A stretch of 64,000 nucleotides of DNA from Ctena decussata (taxonomy: Eukaryota > Mollusca > Bivalvia > Lucinida > Lucinidae), in the NCBI GenBank assembly GCA_963989385.1, contig OZ022510.1, positions 32,741,448-32,805,447 of the forward strand, given 5' to 3'. Shown in pieces: positions 45,260 to 56,100 of this stretch. A program made the translations under genes and the position numbers. The notes below the pieces were generated by a model. It made no database searches, had not been told where the DNA came from, and worked only from the letters and a program-made list of their open reading frames with translations. Position 1 is the stretch's first letter, and each line of letters starts with the position of its first letter.

Positions 45260-46440
45260 TTCCAAAATTAAGAAAGGGGGAGCAACCATTCTTACATGTG
45301 ACACATCATGTGATCATGCATATTGCTTTAAAGTTTCATCATGATATTCCAAAGTTACCGAGTTAAGAGATGCACAAGATAAGAATATACAAAAATAGTC
45401 TAAAAGAACTAGTAAAAGGGATGTAACTCTGAAACGAAGAAACGGAGAGCAACCATTGTTGTGCGCGACACATCGTTGGGATTTCATACACATTGCTATG
45501 AAGATATCCCGAACAGTTATCTAGTCATGGTGCATACAAGACCTGCAGGGTAAACAAGCTAAATTGAGACTCGTAAACCAAAAATAGGTCACTGTGACCT
45601 AATTACGCTACAGATTTTTTTCATTTTCATACTTTTCAAAATAAAGGTCCTGTTGATGTTCCATGCGAAGTTTCAGCAAAATATACTTAGTGGTTCTAGA
45701 GAAAATGCTAGTTATGTTGTTTTGCTATTTTTAGTAACAGGCGGCCATCTTGAATTCTCAACTAGGCTGAATTTCTGCAATCTGAAGCCCTGTAGTCTGA
45801 TCATGCTCCATATGAAATATGAGAACCATGGCTGCAGTGGTTTTGGAGAAATTATCTGTACAAATCTTTAACGCCAGGGTTGACGTAAATGTGAACGGAC
45901 TGACAGACGGACGGGAGAGCAACCATTGTTGTGCGCGACACATCGTTGGGATTTCATACACATTGCTATGAAGTTTTATGAAAATATCCCGAACAGTGTC
46001 ATGGTGTGTACAAGACCTGAAGGGTACACAAGCAAAATTGAGACTCGTAAACCAAAAATAGGTCACTGTGACCTAATTTCAATACAGATTTTTTTCATTT
46101 TGACAATTTTCAAAATAAATGACCTATTGATGTTCCATGCAAAGTTTCAGCAAAATATACCTTGTGGTTCTAGAGAAAATGCTAATTATGTTGTTTTGCT
46201 ATTTTTAGTGACAGGCGGCCATCTTGAATTCTCGACCAGGCTGAATTTCTGTAATCTGAAGCCCTGTAGTCTGATCATGCTCCATATGAAATTTGAGAAC
46301 CATGGCTGCAGTGGTTTTGGAGAAATTAACTGTACAAATCTTTAACGCCAGGGTTGACGTAAATGTGAACAGATGACGGACGGACGGACGGAATGACGGA
46401 CGGAAAACCGGACGCCTATATCGCACCTTGCTAAAGCAGG
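45260..46440 (+). repeat. Tandem repeat, about 470-bp unit
   Basis: Two full units start at GAGAGCAACCATTGTTGTGC at 45445 and 45915 (period 470), with a more diverged partial unit from about 45270. Each unit ends GGTTGACGTAAATGTGAAC followed by GACGGACGG. The array closes with TATCGCACCTTGCTAAAGCA, then GGTGCGA, a short hairpin. Frames inside (72-139 codons) are repeats of each other and not proteins. Confidence 0.85.
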
Positions 46441-46446
46441 TGCGAC

Positions 46447-46972
46447 AAAAACCATCTTCCATGCAAGTTTATGTGTTCAGTCAACCATGAAAACTAGGTC
46501 ATTGTGGAATTCTGGTCACATCATCCAATTGTCCTGGTCAAGGTGCTCTCTTGACGTAAGTTTGATGATTACTGGTCAGTTTATTTAGCAATGATGCCAA
46601 GAAATATTGAAATTAGAGGCCAAAAATATAAATAAATGCAGTTTGTCAAAGGAAGTCTTTTTTGACAACATATTTTCAAATTAATCAAAGTAAAATGATA
46701 TTGAAATACATTTAAAATGTTCTGTTAATTATTTTATCAAACGCTGTCTGTCTGTTGGACACTTCTACCAAATGAGAATATTTTTTTCAAGACAGACTAA
46801 AACCATGTTGAATTACCCCACCCACTTCTGTTGACCCATAGCTCAGTAACTAGGGCCTTCCAACCAAAGTCACATATGGTATAATAAACTGGACACACTG
46901 GAGAATACCATCAGTCAAAAAAAAACTTTGGTAGGATGCAGAAAACCCACCTTTTTGATACCCCCACCCCCC
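46447..46972 (-). repeat. Right arm of the 22.7-kb-spaced inverted repeat
   Basis: Inverted counterpart of 24244-24778. It begins at AAAAACCATCTTCC next to the preceding array and ends in a C-rich run opposite the G-run of the left arm. See the left arm for matching segments. Confidence 0.8.
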
Positions 46973-46976
46973 ACGC

Positions 46977-47890
46977 CATTACTAACTTTGCATTAATGGA
47001 CATGTGGAGCTTCTCATGAATTGTATTAACAAATTAAAGAAATTGTTGCTACGTGTACATGTACCAGGCAATTTACAGTTACTGTAGAGAAATATTAAAT
47101 TTTGTTGCATGGATGGGAGTAATACCTATAGAACGCTTTGATGATAGATGCAGAGCATAGTTTTCAGATATAAAATATACTATACTCACAAAGCACACAG
47201 ACAAAGGAAAATTTGCAACCCTAACTTTACGCCACTAGTATAAAAAGCCCTATGCGTACGATGGAGAAAACGTCGTTGGTTTTCCAGTCGGAAAATCAGA
47301 TTTTAGATTCGTTTTCAACACCTGAAGTTGTTCACTTATGTTATAACGCATGCCTGTGAAAATGCTTCTGTGTTATGTTACTTAAGTCAAAATCTAGGCG
47401 TTATTTAACTTTCTCAGTTTCTTGTCAAGACCGATAGCTTCTATTAAAGTTTTCATTAACTTCCATAATATCAATCAGTCAATTTTCTTTTCCTTCTTTT
47501 TGCTTGTTTTCGAGCAGTTGTAAGTTTCGTGCACTTTTCAGTCAGTGCAATTAAGTAACTTTCTTGAGAAAATATATGCGACTGATTGCTTAATCTGTTG
47601 GGCAATTAGATATTAGTTTCCCTCACGGAAAGGCTTGACAGATATATTTTATAATGAATCCGGCCATTCAGGAATAATTTTGGAAAATCAGTTAGCTTGC
47701 ACAAGTCTGTGTTGGAAATTAAATTATTCGAGTCGCTATTGAGAACTGGGAAAATAATTATGCCTGGCTACTGAAGTGATTTACAACTTCTTCACTTTTG
47801 TAAGAGAAAGCAGGAAACTAATGTCACCTTGTTATACAATCAGATTCTTTAAAAAACTTCCGTCAAGAGCAAAGAACAAATTCATTGGGA
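46977..47890. other. Unassigned non-coding stretch
   Basis: AT-rich, no gene or repeat recognised. It lies downstream of the hammerhead motif in that motif's orientation. Confidence 0.35.
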
Positions 47891-47894
47891 GAAA

Positions 47895-47955
47895 CAGTCG
47901 CCATACTTCGAAGTTTCGGCTACTTAAGCCTCATCAGTGACACCGACAATAACTG
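47895..47955 (-). ncRNA. Hammerhead self-cleaving ribozyme motif
   Basis: The minus strand contains the full conserved core: CTGATGA (complement of 47931-47937), a perfect 4-bp stem II GGCT-taagt-AGCC with the conserved G-C closing pair, GAAA (complement of 47914-47917), a short stem III ACT-tcga-AGT, and a GTA cleavage triplet (complement of 47904-47906). Stem I forms from TGTCA and TGGCG (two wobbles), with an outer CAGT/ACTG helix across a bulge. Tiny stem III is characteristic of ribozymes in Penelope-like elements and animal retrozymes (family knowledge). Predicted cleavage lies between 47904 and 47903. No reverse transcriptase of that type is nearby. Confidence 0.75.
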
Positions 47956-48349
47956 GCGCCGACAAAAGCCAGTGAAATTTCTTAATTTCAATAAGGTTGT
48001 CGATAAGTCTTTTTAATAAATCGTTACAATTATTTCAGTTTCTATGACTTGATAACTTAGTGTATTTCATAAATCAAACTCTATGTTTACAATTTTTTTA
48101 TAGCTTACAACTTGTTCAAACATGCTGTTTGTCATAGTTTTACTCAGGACTTCATTTCTAGGGATAGAGATTTACAAAAGTCGACAGACTTTCTTCTGAA
48201 TCCCTTTGTATAAGCGTAAGTTCTGCTAACCATTGCTTTTGCATATATTTATGCTGTTTATACAAATAAATAAAGAGTAAAACAAACGCTACTTCCCTTT
48301 TTTCATTCATCTATCTTTCAAATTTAAATCGGTGTGGCGTGTGACACCA
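47956..48349. other. Retroelement-like tail, otherwise unassigned
   Basis: 48161-48204 (GGGATAGAGA...CAGACTTTCTTCTGAATCCC) matches 18661-18705. AATAAATAAAG follows at about 48266. This may be the 3' end of a transcribed repeat. Nothing else recognised. Confidence 0.4.
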
Positions 48350-48592
48350 GGCCCCGAGGTTATAAAACTTTTTTCATGCTCAACTCAGCTGAGCATGAAA
48401 TCTAAAATGCCCATTAATATAAAAATACCATGAAATGCAGCATTTTTCAGGCTCAGATAAGCCAAGAAGGCTATTTTTTCTGCTCATAAATATTAAAATG
48501 CCAACAATTGTTGGCATTTTAAAATTTATGAGCAGAAAAAATTTCATGCTCAGCTGAGTTGAGCATGAAAAAAGTTTTATAACCTCGGGGCC
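48350..48592. mobile_element. Foldback MITE with perfect long termini and nested hairpin
   Basis: 243 bp. Termini of about 50 bp are exact inverted copies apart from one or two bases: GGCCCCGAGGTTATAAAAC then TTTTTTCATGCTCAAC. An independent hairpin of about 69 bp lies inside at 48473-48541, with arms TTTTTTCTGCTCATAAAT and AATGCCAACAA around TTG. Non-coding. Confidence 0.85.
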
Positions 48593-48795
48593 AGGTTTTC
48601 TTCTATGTTTATAAACTGAGACTGCTCTCTCGAGACTTCTCTCTTGTGAAATAAAACATTCGTTAAGTATTTTAAATCATTATAACAAAAACTTTCCTTG
48701 TTTTTTTCGGGTTGGCGGGTTTAGGTCCAAACTATGAGCAGTACTTTTTTCGGTCCGCAGTTAACGTGAAAATTAAAACTGCTCATATACAAATG

Positions 48796-49029
48796 AGCCA
48801 CGACACGAGAAAACCAACAATGTGGTTGTGCGCCCTGCGCAGACTCAGATCAGCCTGGGCATCCGCCCGGTCTGGTCAGACTCTTTGCAAAGCGCTTAAA
48901 GGGTAGCCAAGGGACTAAGCTACCTTCATGCGGACAGCGAAGACTCTGATCAGACTGGGCGGATGCCCAGGCTGATCTGAGTCTGCGCTGGGCGCACAAC
49001 CACATTGTTGGTTTTGTCGTGTCGCGGCT
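48796..49029. mobile_element. Palindromic MITE, copy 4
   Basis: Full-length copy with a perfect 6-bp duplication CAAATG (48790-48795 and 49030-49035). Together with copy 1 it fixes the family's target-site length. Confidence 0.9.
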
Positions 49030-49245
49030 CAAATGTTTAAGATTAGCTTCAGAGTAACTGAGAACTAACATGTTACAGGCTACGAAGTACATAAAGCTGT
49101 ACTGAAACATGAATACGGTAACTACATTTTTGTCAAGGATAGAGAATAAAATATTTGGTTTCGTAGTGTCCGCGAAAAATGGAAGGCCATGGACATTTTC
49201 ACCTTAACTGTAATATCATGGAAATGCTTGCAAACACTTAGGGCC

Positions 49246-49613
49246 CAGTCTCACTGTCACGTTTTGAGGGCTAGGTTTTACTACGTTTCCCGCCTACGTT
49301 TGGCAAAAGATGTACATGTACCCGGTTTTGTGGGTAGTTAGGTTTAATTGCGTTCACTTAACTACTACGATTCCGTATGTTCTACTAGGGACTACCTAGG
49401 GAGTGTCCGGGCTAACTACCTAGTCAAAGTGACGTTTGAGTAGGTATCGCAAATTTCATAGTTCTGGAGGAACAGTTTTACAAAGACTGTTCCTCCAGAC
49501 CAAATTTCATAGTTGTAGGGAATCTCCTTCAAAGACATTTAGCCTTAGCAACTGCATAGCAACCACTTAAGTCGTTTTATGAATACGGCCCCTGGTCCTC
49601 GACAGTGAGACCT
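49246..49613. mobile_element. Foldback MITE-like element
   Basis: The ends CAGTCTCACTGTC and GACAGTGAGACC are inverted copies. An internal hairpin pairs CTGGAGGAACAGT (49464) with ACTGTTCCTCCAG (49486). About 370 bp, non-coding. Confidence 0.6.
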
Positions 49614-49923
49614 TGGCTTTTACAGCATATAGTATTTTAAAATGATTATACTTTATACTGATTTCAAACATGTTGGCCTGACGATTGGAAGCTGTCTACT
49701 CGTCAGCGATGGCATATAATCTTATCCTGTAAAATTGAATTTATATATTTTTGAATGATTATGTTCTGCAGTGGAATACTCGTGCATTATATCGCGACGG
49801 TATGAAACATTTTCAAATTAAGGTGATTGGGTAGGTTGCACTTCCCACTGTTTACCTCTGCTCATGCCAGGGAACGGAGGTATAAATGTTATTTAATATT
49901 GTGTTCGGTTGTTTTGTCTTTTT

Positions 49924-51675
49924 AGCTCACCTGAGCCAGCGGCTCCGGGGGAGCTTATAGGATGGTAAGGCTCCGTCGTCCGTCGTCCGTCCGTCCGTCC
50001 GTCGTCCGTCCGTCAACAATTTCAAACGACTTCTCCTCTGAAACCGCTGGGCCGATTGTAACCAAATTTCATATGTAGCCTCCTGGGGTCTTAGGAACGA
50101 AAAGTTGTTCAAAAGGTCCTGATCACATGACTAACATGGCCGCCATGCCCATATATGGTAAAAACCTAAAAAAATCTTCTTCTCCAGAACCAAAATGCCG
50201 ATGGCCTTGAAACTTGATATGTAGCATCGGGTATGCCAGTACTACCAAGATTGTTCAAATTATGACTTTGGGATGACCTTGACCTTTTTTACGGTAAGGT
50301 CAAATTTGCTTCCTTATACTTTTATATGGCAAAATTCTAGAATATAAGATATCTTGGAAACTGTTGAAGATTTTGGTCTTAAAATTGGTATCTACAGTCA
50401 TCTTAATGAGTACATGAAAATTTATGAGTACAAGATGTCAAGGTCATTCTTTGACCTTTGACCCAGAACACTCATATTTTGACAATTTCAAACAATCTCC
50501 TCAAAAGCTATTGGGCCAATTGAAACCAACTTTCATATAGAGCCTTCAGGGGTTGAGGGAACGAAAATTTATTCGTACGGTCCAGGTCTCGTGACCAACA
50601 TGGCCGCCACGCCCATATATGGTAAAAATCTTTAAAAATCTTCTTTTCCAGAACCAATAGACAGATGGCCTTGAAACTTTGTATGTAGCATTGAGTACTC
50701 AAGTACTGTCAAGAGTGTTCAAATTATGACCTTGGGTTGACCTTGACCTTTTTTACAGCAAGGTCAAATATAGGAAAATGCTAGAACATATGATTTCTTG
50801 GACAGTTTTGAAGATTTTGGCCTTAAAATTTGTATATACAGTCATCTTAATGATTACATGAAGATTTGTGAGTACAAGAGGTCAAGGTCATTCTGTGACC
50901 TTTGACTCAGAACTCTCATATTTTGACAATTTCAAACAATCACCTCAAAAACCACTGGGCCAATTGAAACCAAATTTCATATAGAGCCTTCAGGGGTGGA
51001 GGGAATGAAAATATTTTCTAATGGTCCAGGTCACATGACCAACATGGCCACCACGCCCATATATGGTAAAAATCTTCTTCTCCAGAACCAATTGACCGAT
51101 GACCTTGAAACTTGGTATGTAGCATTGGGTACTCCAGTACTGTAGAGATGATTCAAAATGATGACCTTGGAATGACCTTGACCATTTAACAGCAAGGTCA
51201 AATATGAGAAAATGCTAGAATATAAAATTCAATTGGAAGTTTTGCAGATTTAGGCCTAAAAATTGGTATATACAGTCATCTTTATTAGTACATGAAGATT
51301 TATGAGTACAATAGGTCAAGGTCATTCTTTGACTTTTGACCCAGAACAACTCATTTTGATAATATCAAACAGTCTCCTCAAAAGCCACTGGGCCAATTGT
51401 AACCGAATTTCATATAGAGCCTTCAGGGGTTGATTGACCCAACATTTGTTCAAATGGTCCAGGTTACATGACCAACATGGCCGCCATACCCATTTATGGT
51501 TTAAACCTTTAATATTTTTCTTCTCCAGAGCCAATATACATGTGACCTTGAAACTTGGTAAGTAGCATGGAGTACTAGAGTACTACCAAGACTGTGAAGA
51601 ATTTCAGACATAAGAAAAAGCCACTTTGCCAGTTGGCCAGGTGAGCGATTCAGGGCCTCATGGCCCTCTTGTTCC
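49924..51675 (+). repeat. Tandem repeat, 430-466-bp unit, GTGAGC-flanked
   Basis: It begins TTAGCTCACCTGAGCC, has a (CCGT)n run at about 49979-50012, then three and a half units anchored by TTCAAAC-like words at 50021, 50487, 50931 and about 51363. Each unit contains GGGCCAATTG, AACATGGCCGCCA, CCATATATGGTAAAAA and GACCTTGACC. The array closes with CCAGGTGAGCGATTCAGGGC. The ends are inverted relative to each other (CTCACCTG/CAGGTGAG). Non-coding. Confidence 0.85.
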
Positions 51676-51800
51676 CTTTTGTGCTTTTGTTTTGTATGAC
51701 TTTTTCTGCTTTTTTGATAATTTATTGAGACAGGCCCAGTATTCACCTACCTTTGTTATGCTACCGCCTTTGCTTTCCGCGGCGCATGTTGTCTAACAAC

Positions 51801-51880
51801 TCAGTCGCGACTTGAGAAAAGCAACAAAATGGCATGTGTGCCCAGCGATAAGTCAAATCAGCCGAGGCATCCAACCAGGC
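51801..51880. mobile_element. Decayed fragment of the palindromic MITE
   Basis: AGTCGCGACTTGAGAAAAGC, then GTGTGCCCAGCG and AATCAGCCGAGGCATCC, is a mutated left half of the MITE family. No right half. Confidence 0.55.
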
Positions 51881-52331
51881 TTAATGCGGTCAAAAACCTC
51901 ATCAGCGATCACGTTCGCAGTATCTTCTGTTCTCCTTTTTTGAGCTTAGTTTTTCCCGCAAAAACTATTGTATGTTTAGTCTTCTTCACGTTAATTTTAA
52001 TGTCATGTCGTTTTTGAAAACGCCAAACTTGAACCTACTTTTCATGTCTTTGCTTAATTTAGATCTTTTTATGTCTTTTCCCAACAAAATTTCAATTAGT
52101 GTCTGCTGGGAAACAGCTGCGCTAGGCTATAAAAAATACCATTATAATGACCGACAGAAATATCGAAGCAAGAAAAAAAAAACGGTGAAAGTAATAACTA
52201 GTCACAGCAAAGTACTTTTTAAACGAACCTTTTCTTCTCGAACTATATCGACCTATATCTGATAAGAGTGCATGTGTTTTAGATTGTATAAACCGGACCT
52301 GACTAAAGGTGGTTTGTAGAAGAATAAAGGA
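51881..52331. other. Unassigned non-coding stretch
   Basis: Short frames of 62-96 codons at 51829-52262 and 52122-52334 (opposite strands) match nothing known. Confidence 0.4.
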
Positions 52332-52337
52332 CAAATG

Positions 52338-52474
52338 AGCCGCGACACAAGAAAACCAACAATGTGGTTATGCGCCCAGCGCAGACTCAGTTCAGCCTAG
52401 GCATCCACCCAGTCCGATCAGACTCTTCGCTAAGCGCTTAAACGTAGCTAAGGGTCTAAGCTACCTTCATGCGG
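52338..52474. mobile_element. Palindromic MITE, copy 5 (left half only)
   Basis: Starts AGCCGCGACACAAG after CAAATG and stops abruptly at CTACCTTCATGCGG in the centre of the element. The right arm is gone, as expected from breakage or replication slippage at a palindrome. Confidence 0.8.
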
Positions 52475-53141
52475 GAGAGGGAAAACGACAACAGGCCGCG
52501 CATGATTTTTAATTGCGCATGCGTCGGTCAGTTACTTTTAATAGACATTGGTAAATCCATTTTTAGTTATAAATAGCGTTCGGAAAATCCAATAATAATT
52601 GTATAGCGCTGCACTTAAAACAGTGGCTTATCTAGCATGTTAAAGCTCTCTGCAAACACTATTTTAGCAGATTTATTTATTTATCATTTATTTATATATT
52701 TATTTATTTTAATTTTATTTATTTATTTATTAATTTTTAATTCTTTCTTTTTCCCGAAATAGATTAAAAATGAACAACATGACCAAAAATCATTGGGCAC
52801 GACGATATAATGTTCTACTATCGTAAGGGTTTGCTGTAGGGGCGATGGAATTTAGAGACCCTTCGTATCAACAAAAATGTTGGCCAGTTTGATATATTTA
52901 CCTGTAGATCTAATAAACAAACAATTGACATTGTTTGATATGTTTCATTGGCCCTTTTACTACATATGCAAGTATTAGGGACGAGTCATTAATTGTCAGG
53001 TCGGGGCAGGGTACATTCAGGAGTGTGTGTTTGTTTGTGTGGGGGAGGAATTTTAAAGGTGATCTACTGGGAGTGTTTGGAGGGATAGAGGGTGCAGCCT
53101 TGCATAATTTTTTTTTTAAATAAAGACAAATGGAAAAAATC
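52475..53141. other. Low-complexity and unassigned stretch
   Basis: A (TTTA)n-rich run lies at about 52671-52740. No gene recognised. Leads into the satellite. Confidence 0.5.
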
Positions 53142-56100
53142 CATGCTCCACCTGTTGTCATGATAGTATAGCAACAGCTGGAGCATGGTCTGTCTTATGT
53201 ATATAGGAAATTCTGCTCCACCTATTGTCATGAGAGTATAACAACAGCTGTAGCATTGTCTCTGTTAAGTGAATAGGAAATCATTCGCCACCTGTTGTAA
53301 TGAGAGTATAACAAGAGGTGGAGCATGGTCTTCATTAAGAATATAGGAAATCATGCTCCACCTGTTGTCATGAGCGTATAACAACAGCTGGAGCATGGTC
53401 TCTGTTAATTGAATAGACAATCATGCGCCACCTGTTGTCATGAGAGTATAACAACAGCTGGAGCTTGGTCTTTGTTAAGTATATAGAAAATCCTGCTCCA
53501 TCTGATGTCATGAGAGTATAGCAACAGCTGGAGCATGGTCTGTCTTATGTATATAGGTAATCATGCTCCACCTGTTGTCATAAGAGTATAACAACAGCTG
53601 GAGCATGACCTCTGTTAAGTATATAGGTAATCATGCTACGCCTGTTGTAATGAGAGTATAACAACATTTGGAGCATGGTCTCTGTTAAGTGTATTGAAAT
53701 CATGCTCCACCTGTTGTCATGAGAGTATAACAACAGCTGGAGCATGGTTTTGGTTAAGAATATAGGATATCATGCGCCACCTGTTGTTATGGGAGTATAA
53801 ACACATCTGGAGCATGGTCTCTGTTACGTATATAGCAAATCCTGCTCCACCTGTTGTAATGAGAGTAAAGCAACAGCTGAAGCATGGTCTCTCTTATGAA
53901 CTCAGGAAATCATGCTCCATCTGTTGTCATGAGAGTATAACAACAGGTGGAGCATGGTCTTTGTTAAGAATATAGGAAATCATGCTCCACCTGTTGTCAT
54001 GTCAGTATAACAAAAGCTGGAGCATGGTCTCTGTTGAGTGAATTGGAAATCATGCGCCATCTGTTGTCATGAGAGTATAACAACAGCTATAGCATGGTCT
54101 TTGTCAAGTATGTAGAAAATCCTGCTCCATCTGTTGTCATAAGAGTATAACAACAGCTGGAGCATGGTCGCTGTTGAGTGAATAGGAAATCATGCGCCAT
54201 CTGTTGTCATGAGAGTATAACAGCAGCTGGAGCATGGTCTCTATTAAGTATATAGAAAATCCTGCTCCACCTGTTTTAATGAGAGTATAGCAACAGCTGG
54301 AGCATGGTCTCGCTTATGTTTTTAGGAAATCATGCTCCATCAGTTGTCATGAGAGTATAACAACAGGTGGAGCATGGTCTTCGTTAAGAATAAAGGGAAT
54401 CATGCTCCACCTATTGTTATGTGAGTATAACAACAGCTGGAGCATGGTCTCTGTTGAGTGAATAGGAAATCATGCGCCATCTGTTGTCGAGAGAGTATAA
54501 CAACAGCTGGAGCATGGTCTCTCTTATGTATATAGGAAATCATGCTCCACCTGTTGGCATGAGAGTATAACAACAGCTGGAGCATGGTCTCTGTTAAGTG
54601 AATAGGAAACCATGCTCCACCTGTTGTCATAAGAGTATAACAACATCTGGAGCATGGCCTCTATTAAGTATATAGGTAATCATGCTCCACCTGTTGTTAT
54701 GGGAGTATAACAACATCTGGAGCATGGTCTCTGTTAAGTACATAGCAATTCATGTTCCATCTGTTGTCATGATGGTATAGCAGCAGCTGGACCATGGTCT
54801 CTCTTATGTATTTAGAAAATTATGCTCAACCTGTTGCCATGAGAGTATAACAACAGGTGGCGCATTGTCTAAGCTAAGAGTATAGGAAATCATGTTCCAC
54901 CTGTTGTCATGAGGGTATAACAACAGCTGGAGCATGGTCTCTGTTAAGTGTCCAGGAAATCATGCGCCACCTGTTATCATGAGAGTATAGCAACTGCTGG
55001 AGCATTTTCTCTGTTAAGTATATAGGTAATAATGCTCCACCTGTTGTCACGAGTTGGACAGTTGGAGCATGGTCTTTTGTACGAATATAGGAAATCATAC
55101 TCCACCTGTTGTCATGAGAGTTTAACAACAGCTGGAGAATGGTCTGTCTTATGTATATAGGAAATCCTGCTCCACCTGTTGTCATGAGAGTATAACAACA
55201 GCTGGAGCATGGTCTCTGTTAAGTGAATAATAATCCTGCTCCACCTATTGTCATGAGAGTATAGCAACAGCTAAAGCATGGTCTGTCTTATGTATATAGG
55301 AAATCCTGCTCCCCCTGTTGTCATGAAAGTTTAACAACAGCTGGAGCATGGTCTCTGTTAAGTGATTATAGGAAATCCTGCTTCACCTGTTGTCATGAGC
55401 GTATAACAACAGCTGGAGCATGGTATCTGTTGAGTGAATAGGAAATCATGCTCCATCTGTTGTCATGAGTGTATAACACCTCTGGAGCATAACCTCTGTT
55501 AAGTATATAGGTAGTCATGCTCCGCCTGTTGTTATGGGAGTATAACAACATTTGGAGCATGGTCTCTGTTAAGTATATTTGAAATCATGCTCCACCTGTT
55601 GTCATGAGAGTATAACAACAGCTGAAGCATGGTCTTTGTTAAGAATATAGGATATCATGCGCCACCTGTTGTTATGGGAGTATAACATCTGGAGCATGGT
55701 TTCTGTTAAGTATATAGAAAATCATGCTCCACCTGTTGTAATGAGAGTATAGCAACAGCTGAAGCATGGTCTCGCTTATGCATTTAGGAAATCATGCTCC
55801 ATCTGTTGTCATGAGAATATAACAACAGGTGGAGCATGGTCTTTGTTAAGAATATAGAAAATCATGCTCCACCTGTAGTCATGTCAGTATAACAACAGCT
55901 GAAGCATGGTCTCTGTTGAGTGAATAAGAAATCATGCGCCATCTGTTGTCATGAGAGTATAACAGCAGCTGGAGCATGGTCTTTGTTAAGTATATAGAAA
56001 ATCCTGCTCAAGCTGTTGTAATGAGAGTATAGCAACAGCTGAAGCATGGTCTCTCTTATGTATTTAGGAAATCATGCTCCATCTGTTGTCATGAGAGTAT

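Noticed and set aside
45653..46462. Conserved 72-139-codon protein with TGGHLEFSTRLNF
   Set aside because: It is the reading of a 470-bp tandem repeat; the conservation is that of the repeat.
24244..46972. Polinton/Maverick with long terminal repeats
   Set aside because: No protein-primed polymerase, packaging ATPase or capsid frames occur inside; the Ulp1-like protease present belongs in frame with the Helentron.
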